Source: SXNM01 sp964586155
Lineage (GTDB): Bacteria > Myxococcota_A > UBA9042
Assembly: GCA_964586155.1 (NCBI GenBank)
Contig: CAZPHC010000030.1
Span: forward strand, 22,102-86,101
DNA length: 64,000 nt
Reading direction: 5' to 3'
Of this stretch, positions 7,050 to 15,694 are shown piece after piece. Each line of letters starts with the position of its first letter. Positions within the stretch are counted from its first letter, which is position 1. Under the pieces are notes generated by a model that made no database searches, was not told the DNA's origin, and saw only the letters and a list, made by a program, of their open reading frames with translations. The translations under genes and the position numbers were made by a program.

Positions 7050-9593
7050 ATGCGCACGCCAAAGTCGACCCATCGCCACCACTCGATCGCGCGGGCGCTC
7101 GCCTGGCGATCCCTGGCCCTGCTGCTGCTCGCCGCGCCGGGCTGCAGCGACGGCAGCGACGGCCACGACGGCCCGGCGACGCAGCTCGACCTCGACGTCG
7201 GCGGCCTGCAGGTCCGCGTCCTGGCCGATCCGGCCGGAATCGAGGTGCGCAGGGGCGGCGCCTTGCTCACGCGCACCATCCTGGCGGACGCAGACGAGAC
7301 CCATCCTGGCCGCGGCCTGTGGTTCGCCACGACACCGCTCAGCGCCGAGATGAAGTACGGCTCGTTCAAGGTCGAGGCGCAGCCATCGACCGATGTGCGC
7401 CGCGTGGTCAAGCTCGACAAGCTGGCCAAGACCAAGGGCGGTGCCCAGTTCGACCTGCTCGACCAGGACGGCGCCGTCGTCGGCACCGGCACCATCTCGG
7501 CGTTGACGACGGGCGGCGTCGCCATCGATCTGCAAGGCCCGAGCGCGAGCAACCACGCCAGCATCGGCCTGCCGTGCCGGCCCGACGAGCACTTCATCGG
7601 CCTGGGCGGCCAGTCCTGGGACGTCGATCACCGCGGCCAGACGGTGCCGCTCTGGGTCGCCGAGGACGGCCTCGGCAAGAAGGACCACGACACGCTCACC
7701 GGCGATTGGTCGCTGATCGGTCGCCGCCACTCGACGCATACGCCGATCCCGCTGACGCTCTCGAGCGCCGGCTACGCCCTGCTGCTCGACACCCCCGCCT
7801 ACACGACGTTCGCGCTCTGCAGCGAGCAGCAGGACCTCGTCCGGCTCGCGACCCACGTCGCGACGTTGCGGCTGCGGATCTTCGCCGGCGCCGACCCGCT
7901 CGCCACCCTGGAGCAGACCAGCGCCCACGTCGGCCGGCCGCGAATGCCGCCGCGGTGGACCTTCGCCCCCTGGATCGACGCGATGTACGGCAGCGAGAAC
8001 GTCCGCCGCGTCATCGAGAAACTGCGCGCCAAGGGCGTGGCGGCCTCGGTGATCTGGAGCGAGGACTGGCGCGGCGGCACCAAGCACGGCGAGGGCTATA
8101 CACTGGACGAGGACTGGCACCTCGACACCGCGCTCTACCCCGACACGCCCAAGCTGATCGCCGACCTCGCGGCCGCGGGCTTCCTCTGGCAGACGTACAA
8201 CAACACCTTCGTCTCGTCGTCGAGCGACATCTACGACGAGGCCACGACCAAGGGCTACACGATCCAGCGCGCCACCGCGAACGGCGGCAAGGAGCCCTAC
8301 CTCTTCGACGGCGTGAAGTTCGAGAAGTGCAGCCTGCTCGACCTGCGCAACCCGGCGGCCGTGGCGTGGGCCAAGGCGATCTTCCGCACCAGCCTCGAGC
8401 TCGGCGCCGTCGGCTGGATGGCCGACTTCGCCGAGTGGTTGCCCGCCGACGCGCTGCTCGCCGACGGTGGAGATGGCCTGCTTGCGCACAACGTGTACCC
8501 TGTCGAGTACCAGCAGATGCACCGGGAATTGCTGGACGACTTCGCGGCATCGGGTGGCCGCGCGGACACCGCGGTCTTCGTCCGCTCCGCCTGGCTCGGC
8601 AGCCAACCGCTCGTCAGCGTCGTCTGGGCCGGCGACCAGCAGACCGACTTCAGCCTCGGCGACGGCTACCCCAGCGTGATCCCGATGGGCATTGGCCTCG
8701 GCATCGCGGGATTCCCGTTCTATGCCCACGACATCGGCGGCTATATGTCGAGCTTCACCGAGCCGACGACCGAGGAGCTCTGGTTCCGCTGGGTCACGCT
8801 CGGCGCGTTGACGCCGGTGATGCGGACGCACCACGGCCGGTCGGCGTTCTCGAATTGGAGCTGGGAGAAGGACGACAAGGCGACGGCCCACATGGCGCGC
8901 TGGACGACGCTGCACTTGCAGCTCTACCCCTACCTGAGCGGGCTCGCGGCGCTCGCGGTCGCCAAGGGCGCGCCGATGGTGCGGCCGCTGGCGCTGCGTT
9001 GGCCGGCGTTCGTGCCTGGTTGGACTGCCACGGACGTCTGGATGCTCGGCGACCGCGTCATCGTCGCGCCGGTGATCGTCCAGGGTGCCACCAGCCGCGA
9101 GGTCCAGCTGCCGAAAGGCCGGTTTTACGGCCTGCTCGACGGTGTCGCCGTCGACTCGCCGGGTGAAGCCGCCGTCACGCTGCAGCTGCCCGTGTCGGAG
9201 ATCGGCGCGCTCGTCCCCGCCGGGACGCTGCTGGTCCTGCTGCCGGCCACGATCCAGACGACCGAGCCGAGCCCGACGGCCGTGGACCTCGGCGACATCG
9301 GCGACGACCGTGAGATCTGGTTGTTCCGCGGCGATGGCCAGGCCGGATCGGCGGCCAACACCGCGCCGACCGCCGATGGCAGCTTCGCCGAGCCGGGTGG
9401 CCTGGGCTACGCCTGGACGCCTGGCGACGTCGCCCCCGACACCATCGAGGCCACCTGGAACGGGACCAAGGTGACGGCGACGGACGGCGCGTTTGCGGTC
9501 ACGGGCAGCGGCACGCTCGCGCTCGCCGGTGGCGGCAAGCTCGAGGTGACGGGCGGCGCTCCGATGCGCAAGCTGCTGATTCGGCTTCGCTAG
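7050..9593 (+). CDS. Glycoside hydrolase family 31 lipoprotein (YihQ-like branch)
   Basis: This 847-residue protein has a signal peptide with lipobox-like LLAAPGC near residue 35 and an AGGAGGGATCCC ribosome-binding site. An N-terminal beta-sandwich leads to the GH31 barrel. The nucleophile Asp is in WMADFAEWLP (D459) and the acid/base Asp is in WAGDQQTDFSL (D529). Downstream are HDIGGY and PVMRTHHG. The overall pattern is that of the branch containing E. coli YihQ sulfoquinovosidase. However, the YihQ positions that read the sulfonate (Gln288, Arg301, Trp304) are not kept. The Gln is Glu here (WSEDW, E338) and no Arg-x-x-Trp follows at the right spacing, so a neutral alpha-glucoside is the likelier substrate. 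It is divergent from the VIT-VWA gene. Confidence 0.88.
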   Translation: MRTPKSTHRHHSIARALAWRSLALLLLAAPGCSDGSDGHDGPATQLDLDVGGLQVRVLADPAGIEVRRGGALLTRTILADADETHPGRGLWFATTPLSAEMKYGSFKVEAQPSTDVRRVVKLDKLAKTKGGAQFDLLDQDGAVVGTGTISALTTGGVAIDLQGPSASNHASIGLPCRPDEHFIGLGGQSWDVDHRGQTVPLWVAEDGLGKKDHDTLTGDWSLIGRRHSTHTPIPLTLSSAGYALLLDTPAYTTFALCSEQQDLVRLATHVATLRLRIFAGADPLATLEQTSAHVGRPRMPPRWTFAPWIDAMYGSENVRRVIEKLRAKGVAASVIWSEDWRGGTKHGEGYTLDEDWHLDTALYPDTPKLIADLAAAGFLWQTYNNTFVSSSSDIYDEATTKGYTIQRATANGGKEPYLFDGVKFEKCSLLDLRNPAAVAWAKAIFRTSLELGAVGWMADFAEWLPADALLADGGDGLLAHNVYPVEYQQMHRELLDDFAASGGRADTAVFVRSAWLGSQPLVSVVWAGDQQTDFSLGDGYPSVIPMGIGLGIAGFPFYAHDIGGYMSSFTEPTTEELWFRWVTLGALTPVMRTHHGRSAFSNWSWEKDDKATAHMARWTTLHLQLYPYLSGLAALAVAKGAPMVRPLALRWPAFVPGWTATDVWMLGDRVIVAPVIVQGATSREVQLPKGRFYGLLDGVAVDSPGEAAVTLQLPVSEIGALVPAGTLLVLLPATIQTTEPSPTAVDLGDIGDDREIWLFRGDGQAGSAANTAPTADGSFAEPGGLGYAWTPGDVAPDTIEATWNGTKVTATDGAFAVTGSGTLALAGGGKLEVTGGAPMRKLLIRLR

Positions 9594-9648
9594 CCACGAC
9601 GCCCACCGCGAGGCAGACGCCCCGCCGCCCGCGCACCGGGGGCCAGGC

Positions 9649-12600
9649 CTAGTTGGTGCAGGGCGCCGAGAACTTCAGGTCGTCGACGTAGACGCCGGCC
9701 CCCGAGTTGCCGACCGAGTCGCCGGAGTTGAAGTAGAACTGGATCTGCACGGACTTGCCGACGTAGGCGCTGACGTCGACGCTGACCTTGGCCCAGGTCT
9801 TCGAGGTGGTGTAACCGCTCATGCCCTTGTAGACGATGGCGCCGTTGGTCGGCGTCGTCGCGGCGCCGACGTTGGTCTTGGCGCCGTCGACGTAGAGGTA
9901 GGTGTAGAACTTGTCGTAGGTCGTGCCGCTCTCGGTGTCCCACCAGAACGAGAACTCGATCTTGCTGCCGTTGGCGGGGACGGTCCAGGCCGGCGTCAGC
10001 GCGGTGCCGGCGTTGGCGCCGAACGCGAAGTTGTTCGTCGCGTCGGCACCGTAGTACAGGCCGCCGGCGGATTGGTTCGAGACCGGCGCGTTTGGACGGA
10101 CGTGCCAACCCTGCGTCGTGGACGACGGCGTGTACGGCACACAGGACGTCGGGTTGTAGTAGCTCGTGCTGGCAGCGCATTTGGCGAAGGTCCAGCCCGC
10201 GCCCTCGCCTTCGCTCTCGAACTTGAAGTGCTGCTTGACCGGCTGGCAGCAATTCGGGATCGCCTGATGGCCACAAGCCCCGGACTTCGCGTCGCAGCTG
10301 TCGACGGTGCACGGATCCAGGTCGTCGCACGACTTCTTGCCGATGCCGAAGTTGCGGATGCGGTGGTTGCCGTAGTCGGCGATCAGCAGGCCGCGCGCCG
10401 AGTGGAAGAGCACGCCATAGGGCGTGTTGAACAGGCCGGCCGCCGGACCGCCGTCGGCATACCCTGCCGTGCCCGTGCCGGCGATGGTGCCGGTGACGCC
10501 GAGATCGTCGACCGTGCGGATGCGGTGGTTGTTGCGGTCGGCGACGTAGAGCGTGCCGTCAGGCGAGATCGAGACGTCGCTCGGGTAGTAGAACTTGGCC
10601 GTCGCGCCCTTGCCCTCGAGGTAGCTGGCGCTGCCGTTGCCGGCGAGCAGCGCGGTGGTGCCGTCGGGCGCGATGCGGCGCACGCGATGGTTGTAGGTGT
10701 CGGCGATGTAGACCTGCCCCTTGGTGTCGATGTCGATGCCGGCCGGCCGGTAGAAGCGCGCCGCCGTGCCCTTGCCCTCGAGGTAGCTGGCGGTGCCATT
10801 GCCGGCGAAGGTCGAGACATTGCCCTTGCTGTCGATGCGACGGACGCGGTTGTTGTAGGTGTCGGCGACGAAGACGTCGCCGCTGATCGGGTCCACGGCG
10901 ACGCCTTCGGGGTAGTAGAAGCGCGCGGTCGTCGCGGCGCCGTCCAAGAAGCTCGCGGTGCCGCTGCCGGCGAGAAGCGTGACCTGGCCACCCGCGATCT
11001 TGCGGATGCGGTGGTTGCCGCGGTCGGCGACGTAGACGGTCGAGCCGGGACCCACGGCCACGTCCATCGGCGAATTGAAGCGGGCGCTGCCGGCGGCGCC
11101 CTCGAGGTAGCTGGCCGTGCCGTTGCCCGCGAGCGTCGAGACGATGCCGTCCGCGGCGATCATGCGGATGCGATGGTTGGTGCGGTCCGCGACGACCACG
11201 CCGCCCGCGCCGTCGTCGGCGAGGCCGGTCGGGTAGTAGAGCTTGGCCGTGGTGGTCGCGCCGTCGAGGAAGCCCGAGGACGAGCCCACGAGCGTCTGCA
11301 ACAGCGGCGAGGCCTTGCAGACGCCGCCCTGGCAAGAGTCGGGGCCGACACAGGCGTCACCGTCCTCGCAGACCGAGCCGGAGTCGCTGTTGCTGCACTT
11401 GCCATCGAGCGGGTTGCAGACATCGACCGTGCAGTTGTTGCCGTCGTCGCAGCTTGCGGCCTTGCCGACGCAGGCGCCGCTCTGGACGCAAGCGTCAGCG
11501 CTGGTGCAGGCGTCGCCGTCGTCGCAGCTGCTGTCGACCTTGGCCGCCTCGTGGCTGCAGCCTGCCTTGCTGTCGCAGGCGTCGACGGTGCAGGCCAGGC
11601 CGTCGTCGCACGACAAGCCGTTGGGCGCGACGCGACGGATGCGGTGGTTGTTCGAGTCGGCGACGATGACCGCGCCGTCGGCCGAGGTCGCGACCGCCTG
11701 CGGGCTGGAGAACTTGGCCGCCGCGCCGATGCCGTCGACATAGCCGGCGGCGGTCGAGCCGGCGAGCGTCGAGACTGACCCGCTCGCGAGCAGGCGGATG
11801 GCGTGATCGCCGGTGTCGGCGATGAGCAACGCGCCGTCCCCGCGGATGGCGACGCCGTAGGGTTGGTTGAAGCGCGCGCTCAAGGCGCCGCCGTCGAGCA
11901 GCCCCGCGACGCCGGCGCCCGCGATCGTCGTGACGGTGCCGTCGGGCAGGACACGGCGGATGCGGTGGTTGCCGCCGTCGGCGACGAAGGCGATGCCTGC
12001 GGCGCTGACGGCGATACCGCGCGGGCTGCTGAACTTCGCGGCGCCGCCCTTGCCGTCGGCAAAACCCGCGCCCGTGCCGGCGGTGATGCGCAGCACGCCG
12101 TCGGCGTCGACGCGCCGGATCGCGTGGTTGCCGGTGTCCGCGACCCAGAGCACGCCGCCACCAAAGGCGATGCCCTCGGGGTTGCTCAGGCGGGCGTCGG
12201 CGCCCTTGCCCTCGACCAGGCCCGCCGTCGAACCGAAGGGCGACGAGACCGAGCCGTTGGCGATGGCGCGCACGCGGTGGTTGCTGCGGTCGGCGACGTA
12301 GACGGTGGACCCGTCACGCGTGACGTCGGTCGGGTAGTAGAAGCGGGCCCCAGCGGCGGGCCCGTCGAGGTAGGTGGCGCTGCCGTTGCCGGCCAGCGTG
12401 CTGACCTTGTTGCCCTCGAGCAGGCGGATGCGGTGGTTGCCGTAGTCGGCGATGATCCACCCGCCGTTGGCGCTCGGCACCATGCCGCGTGGCGTGTTGA
12501 AGCGCGCGCCCTTGGCGTCGCCGTCGAGGAACGCCGCCGTGCTGCCCGCCAACGTCGTGACGCTGCCCACCGGCTCGGGCTTGCAGGCCCCCTGGCGGCA

Positions 12601-14562
12601 GGCGTCGTCGAGGGTGCAAGCGTCGCCGTCGTCGCAGGGCAGCGACGCGTCGTTGATCAGGCATTTGCCGGTCTTGCTGTCGCAGGCCTCGGTCGTGCAG
12701 GGGTTGTCGTCGCTGCAGTCCTTCTGCTTGCCGGACGCGCATTTGCCCTTGCCGTCGCAGGCGTCGGCGATGGTGCAGAGGTCGCCGTCGTCGCAGGACA
12801 CGCCGCTCGGCATGGCGGTGAAGGTGCAGGCGCCGGTCTTGGCCTCGCAGCCGTCGATGGTACAGCTCTTGCCGTCGTCGCAGGGGATCGCGTTGCCGCT
12901 GCAGACGCCGATGGCGTCACAGACGTCCGACAGCGTGCACAGGCTGCCGTCGCTGCACGACGAGCCGGCCGGCTGGCTCTTGTGGGTGCAGATGCCGGTG
13001 GGGGCGTCGCATCCGTCGAGGGTGCACGGCAGCGTGTCCTCGCAGTCCTTGGTCGAGCCGCCGACGCAAGCGCCCTTGCTGCAGACGTCGTCGCTGGTGC
13101 ACTTGCTGCCGTCGTCGCAGGTCTTGCCGTCCATCGGCTGGCTGAGGTGATCGCAGCCGCCGGTCTTGGTGTCGCAGGTGTCGACGGTGCACGCGACCTG
13201 GTCGTCGCAGTCGGTCAGCGCGCCGCCGACGCAGACGCCGTTGGCGCACGCGTCGCCGTTGGTGCATTTGTTGCCGTCGTCGCAGTTGCCCGCCACGGGC
13301 AGGCCGAAGCAGCCCGTCGCGGCCTCGCACAGATCCTCGGTGCAGGGGTTGTCGTCGTTGCAGGAGATCGTCTTGCCGACGCAGGTGCCGCTGTCGCATT
13401 TGTCGTCGGCGGTGCACTTGCTGCCGTCCTCGCACGGCAGGTTGCCGAGCACCGGGGTGTGGAGGCAGTCCCCCGTGGCCGCGTTGCAGCTGTCGACGGT
13501 GCAGGAGGAGCTGTCGTCGCAGATCTTGGCCTTGCCGATGCAGGTGCCCAGCGTGCAGACATCGTCGACGGTGCAACCCTGCCCGTCGTCGCACGTCGCG
13601 CCGGCCTCCTTGAGCGTGGTCTTGCACTTGCCGGTCGTCGGGTCGCAGGCGACGAGGTCGCAGGCACCGCCAGCGGCGCAGGTCACCGGATCGCCGGGGA
13701 TGCAGGTCTCCGAGATGCAGGCGTCGCCGGTGGTACAGGCGTCGCCGTCGTCGCAGGCCGCGCCGTCGGCCGAGTCGTGGCCGCAGCCCTTGGTCGCGTC
13801 GCAGGTATCGGTCGTGCAAGGGTTCGCATCGTCGCACGAGATCGGGCTGCCCTTGCAGGCGCCGCCCTGGCAGACGTCGCCGGTGCTGCAGGCCGAGCCG
13901 TCGTCGCAGGCGGAGCCGTCGGGCTGGTCGGTGTGGCTGCAAGCGCCCGTGACGGCGTCGCAGGCGTCCTGGGTGCACGGGTTGGTGTCGGCGCAGTTGG
14001 CCGCGGCCCCCTTGCAGGCTCCGGCCTGACAGGCGTCGCTGCTGGTGCAGGCCGAGCCGTCGTCGCAGGTCGAGCCATCGGCCTCGGGCTTCGAGGTGCA
14101 TGTCGGCGTGCCGCTGCTGGCGTCGCAGACGTCGGCGGTGCACTCGTTGTCGTCGTCGCAAGCGTCATCGTCGGTCGCGCCGTCGCAGTCGTCGTCGACG
14201 CCGTCGCAGGTCGTGTCGCTCGCGGTGCAACCGTCGGCGCCCGTCGCGGAGTCGATGGCCACGCCGTCGTCGCCGCTCGACTCGTCCAGAGCGACGTCCT
14301 GGGCGGGCGTGCCATCCGCGCCAGCTGCGCCGGTGTCGAGGCCCGGCGACGCCGTGTCTACGACCAGGCCATCCGCGACGCCGCCGGATCCGTCGGGCGT
14401 GCTGCCGCAGCCCAACGCGAACCCGACCAGGGCCATGGCGGCGGCGAACCCCGGCGTCAGCCGCGATCGACCTGTACCGACGCGCCACGATGGTTGGATC
14501 GAGCGAGCACCGTCACCGGGGACTGGCGGATCCAGGACAATCCGACCCATCGACATCGCCAT
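9649..14562 (-). CDS. Giant Cys-rich lipoprotein with two six-bladed NHL propellers
   Basis: This protein has about 1637 residues. The signal ends in FALGC about 60 residues in, with GSTPDGSGG after it. Layout: a D/A/T-rich spacer; a Cys-rich array at about 110-657 of units like CDDGxxCTxxDxCxxGxCxG; six NHL repeats at about 665-984 (VADxxNHRIRRI); a short Cys-rich array at 985-1083; six more NHL repeats at 1084-1405; one last Cys unit; and a C-terminal beta-sandwich at about 1430-1637 resembling a MAM or carbohydrate-binding fold. I chose the ATG at 14562 because a G-rich Shine-Dalgarno lies just before it and a candidate promoter lies upstream; 14550 is an alternative. A surface adhesion or scaffold role is inferred. 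Confidence 0.85.
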   Translation of the reverse strand: MAMSMGRIVLDPPVPGDGARSIQPSWRVGTGRSRLTPGFAAAMALVGFALGCGSTPDGSGGVADGLVVDTASPGLDTGAAGADGTPAQDVALDESSGDDGVAIDSATGADGCTASDTTCDGVDDDCDGATDDDACDDDNECTADVCDASSGTPTCTSKPEADGSTCDDGSACTSSDACQAGACKGAAANCADTNPCTQDACDAVTGACSHTDQPDGSACDDGSACSTGDVCQGGACKGSPISCDDANPCTTDTCDATKGCGHDSADGAACDDGDACTTGDACISETCIPGDPVTCAAGGACDLVACDPTTGKCKTTLKEAGATCDDGQGCTVDDVCTLGTCIGKAKICDDSSSCTVDSCNAATGDCLHTPVLGNLPCEDGSKCTADDKCDSGTCVGKTISCNDDNPCTEDLCEAATGCFGLPVAGNCDDGNKCTNGDACANGVCVGGALTDCDDQVACTVDTCDTKTGGCDHLSQPMDGKTCDDGSKCTSDDVCSKGACVGGSTKDCEDTLPCTLDGCDAPTGICTHKSQPAGSSCSDGSLCTLSDVCDAIGVCSGNAIPCDDGKSCTIDGCEAKTGACTFTAMPSGVSCDDGDLCTIADACDGKGKCASGKQKDCSDDNPCTTEACDSKTGKCLINDASLPCDDGDACTLDDACRQGACKPEPVGSVTTLAGSTAAFLDGDAKGARFNTPRGMVPSANGGWIIADYGNHRIRLLEGNKVSTLAGNGSATYLDGPAAGARFYYPTDVTRDGSTVYVADRSNHRVRAIANGSVSSPFGSTAGLVEGKGADARLSNPEGIAFGGGVLWVADTGNHAIRRVDADGVLRITAGTGAGFADGKGGAAKFSSPRGIAVSAAGIAFVADGGNHRIRRVLPDGTVTTIAGAGVAGLLDGGALSARFNQPYGVAIRGDGALLIADTGDHAIRLLASGSVSTLAGSTAAGYVDGIGAAAKFSSPQAVATSADGAVIVADSNNHRIRRVAPNGLSCDDGLACTVDACDSKAGCSHEAAKVDSSCDDGDACTSADACVQSGACVGKAASCDDGNNCTVDVCNPLDGKCSNSDSGSVCEDGDACVGPDSCQGGVCKASPLLQTLVGSSSGFLDGATTTAKLYYPTGLADDGAGGVVVADRTNHRIRMIAADGIVSTLAGNGTASYLEGAAGSARFNSPMDVAVGPGSTVYVADRGNHRIRKIAGGQVTLLAGSGTASFLDGAATTARFYYPEGVAVDPISGDVFVADTYNNRVRRIDSKGNVSTFAGNGTASYLEGKGTAARFYRPAGIDIDTKGQVYIADTYNHRVRRIAPDGTTALLAGNGSASYLEGKGATAKFYYPSDVSISPDGTLYVADRNNHRIRTVDDLGVTGTIAGTGTAGYADGGPAAGLFNTPYGVLFHSARGLLIADYGNHRIRNFGIGKKSCDDLDPCTVDSCDAKSGACGHQAIPNCCQPVKQHFKFESEGEGAGWTFAKCAASTSYYNPTSCVPYTPSSTTQGWHVRPNAPVSNQSAGGLYYGADATNNFAFGANAGTALTPAWTVPANGSKIEFSFWWDTESGTTYDKFYTYLYVDGAKTNVGAATTPTNGAIVYKGMSGYTTSKTWAKVSVDVSAYVGKSVQIQFYFNSGDSVGNSGAGVYVDDLKFSAPCTN
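11300..11610 (-). repeat. Short coding array of Cys-rich CDDG repeats between propellers
   Basis: This segment encodes about 100 residues of CDDG-type repeats (CDDGLACTVDACD, CDDGDACTSADAC, CDDGNNCTVDVC). They separate the first six NHL blades from the second six. Regular Cys pairs suggest disulfide-stabilised rods rather than metal binding. Confidence 0.75.
12590..14230 (-). repeat. Long coding array of Cys-rich CDDG repeats
   Basis: About 550 residues are built from alternating units of the kinds CDDGxxCTxxDxCxxGxCxG and C(D/E)DxxxCTxDxCDxxTG. At the DNA level gtcgtcgca and gcaggcgtc elements recur throughout. The same repeat type appears in the lipoprotein at 23514-25100 and more loosely at 45067-45828, which marks a lineage-wide surface repeat. 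Confidence 0.8.
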
Positions 14563-14617
14563 GCGCGCCCCCCCCGGCACGGGCTCATGGACCGCGCCCC
14601 GCTGCTCACCGACCTTC

Positions 14618-14647
14618 ACCATACCGATGCTGGCGACACTGTCGCAA
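14618..14647 (-). promoter_or_regulatory. Candidate promoter with palindrome for the NHL lipoprotein
   Basis: On the minus strand TTGCGA (14642-14647) is separated by 18 bases from TATGGT (14618-14623), with the start codon about 56 bases further on. A perfect palindrome GCGACACTGTCGC (14633-14645) overlaps the -35 element and could be an operator. Seen by eye only, with no transcript data. Confidence 0.35.
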
Positions 14648-14665
14648 CACGGAACAGTGAAAAGC

Positions 14666-15136
14666 TCAGCGGCGGCGGTCACCCGGATGGCCGGCCGCGG
14701 CGCGCACCTCGACCACGGCCTCGGCTGCCGTCACGCGGTAGCGGTGCCCGACCTCGGTCGAGAGCAGCGTCACCAGAAGCAAGCAGCGTCGCGCCGATCC
14801 GGTCCCCTTGCAGGTCAGCGTCGTCTTGTTGGCGATCTGCGCGCGGGTCCCCTGGTCGATCACCTCGGCGGTCGGCACGCCGTTGCCGGGGTCGAGGTCA
14901 GCGAAGAGCATCGCGACGCTGTTGCCGACCATCTCCGCGCCCGAGGCCGGCTGGCTGCCCATCAGCCGCGGCTGCCGGCTGACCGGCGGTTCGGCACGCG
15001 CGCCGGGCTTGGCGGCGGTCGAGGGAGCCGCTGCGGGATCGGTCGCGGCCGGGGCTGCAGACGACGCCGATGGCGCCCCCACGAGGCCGAGACAGACCGT
15101 GAGCGTGGCCAGGATGCGGAAGGTCGGGTGGTTCAT
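14666..15136 (-). CDS. Small secreted protein of unknown function
   Basis: This 156-residue protein begins MNHPTFRILATLTVC and has a Sec signal peptide that ends near SASSAAPA. An Ala/Pro-rich spacer follows. The C-terminal half (MLFADLDPGNG, TTLTCKGTGSARRCLLLVTLL) contains two Cys and is probably a small beta-domain. I do not recognise the family. The start has GAGGAG eight bases upstream, and its ATG overlaps the TGA of the preceding gene (ATGA), so it is co-translated with the operon that begins at 18953. It is the last gene of that run; the NHL lipoprotein follows 103 bases later with its own candidate promoter. Confidence 0.65.
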   Translation of the reverse strand: MNHPTFRILATLTVCLGLVGAPSASSAAPAATDPAAAPSTAAKPGARAEPPVSRQPRLMGSQPASGAEMVGNSVAMLFADLDPGNGVPTAEVIDQGTRAQIANKTTLTCKGTGSARRCLLLVTLLSTEVGHRYRVTAAEAVVEVRAAAGHPGDRRR

Positions 15137-15645
15137 GCGTTGGGCTCCTCGTCGTTCGTCGCGCGGGCGCGGGCCGCATCCGGCCAGTCCTTCGTGGTGG
15201 CGGCACGATGGCTCTGCACCGCAGCACCAACGATATCTTGCAGCAAGGCGGGGATGGCGGCCAGATCGATTCGTTCCCATTCGGGGTCTTCGTCGAACTC
15301 CGCGAGCCCGGCGGGCGATGCGTCCGGATCGGGTTCGACCATCACGGCGCCCTGCCCCGACGATGCTGCGAGGCTCACGGCCTCCATCAGGGCTTCGGCG
15401 GCTGCATCGACCCGCGTCTCTGCGCTGCGCAGGACCCAGGCCAGGCGGCTGACCTCCTCGACGGTGTAGTCATCCTTGTCGCCGATGCGCGCCGCGAGGA
15501 TCGCGTCGGCCAGGATGGTGCGGGCCGACAGGTGGTCGAAGCGACGGCCCAGGGCGTCCAGGAGCAGCGTGCGTGGGATGCGCCGGGCCATGACCGCAGC
15601 GTGCCCATGCCGCGGCCTGGCGGCAAGGCGGCTGACGTCGGCCAT
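15133..15645 (-). CDS. Unknown protein in coupled operon
   Basis: This protein of about 170 residues has no signal peptide. It has a helical core (RRFDHLSARTILADAILAAR, then VEEVSRLAWVLRSAETRVDAAAEALMEA) and an acidic C-terminal half (EFDEDPEWERIDLAAIPALL). I do not recognise it. The start is uncertain: 15645 (MADVSRLAAR) and 15591 (MARRIPRTLL) are both possible, and neither has a strong ribosome-binding site. The longer form leaves 49 bases after the upstream gene. The TGA overlaps the ATG of the small secreted protein downstream. Confidence 0.55.
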   Translation of the reverse strand: MADVSRLAARPRHGHAAVMARRIPRTLLLDALGRRFDHLSARTILADAILAARIGDKDDYTVEEVSRLAWVLRSAETRVDAAAEALMEAVSLAASSGQGAVMVEPDPDASPAGLAEFDEDPEWERIDLAAIPALLQDIVGAAVQSHRAATTKDWPDAARARATNDEEPNA

Positions 15646-15694
15646 CGCGGCCAGCGCCGGTGCGCCGTCGGGCCCGTGGCGGCGCCCCTGGGCG

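Noticed and set aside
4087..7353. A long plus-strand frame opposite the VIT-VWA gene
   Set aside because: Same bias effect; the minus-strand frame contains recognisable domains and a lipobox.
7050..9593. Calling the GH31 protein a sulfoquinovosidase
   Set aside because: The sulfonate-binding Gln, Arg and Trp positions of YihQ are not kept, so only the family is named.
9649..14562. CRISPR-like arrays in the repeated Cys-rich and NHL regions
   Set aside because: The repeats are in-frame, imperfect and protein-coding, without unique spacers of fixed length or cas genes.
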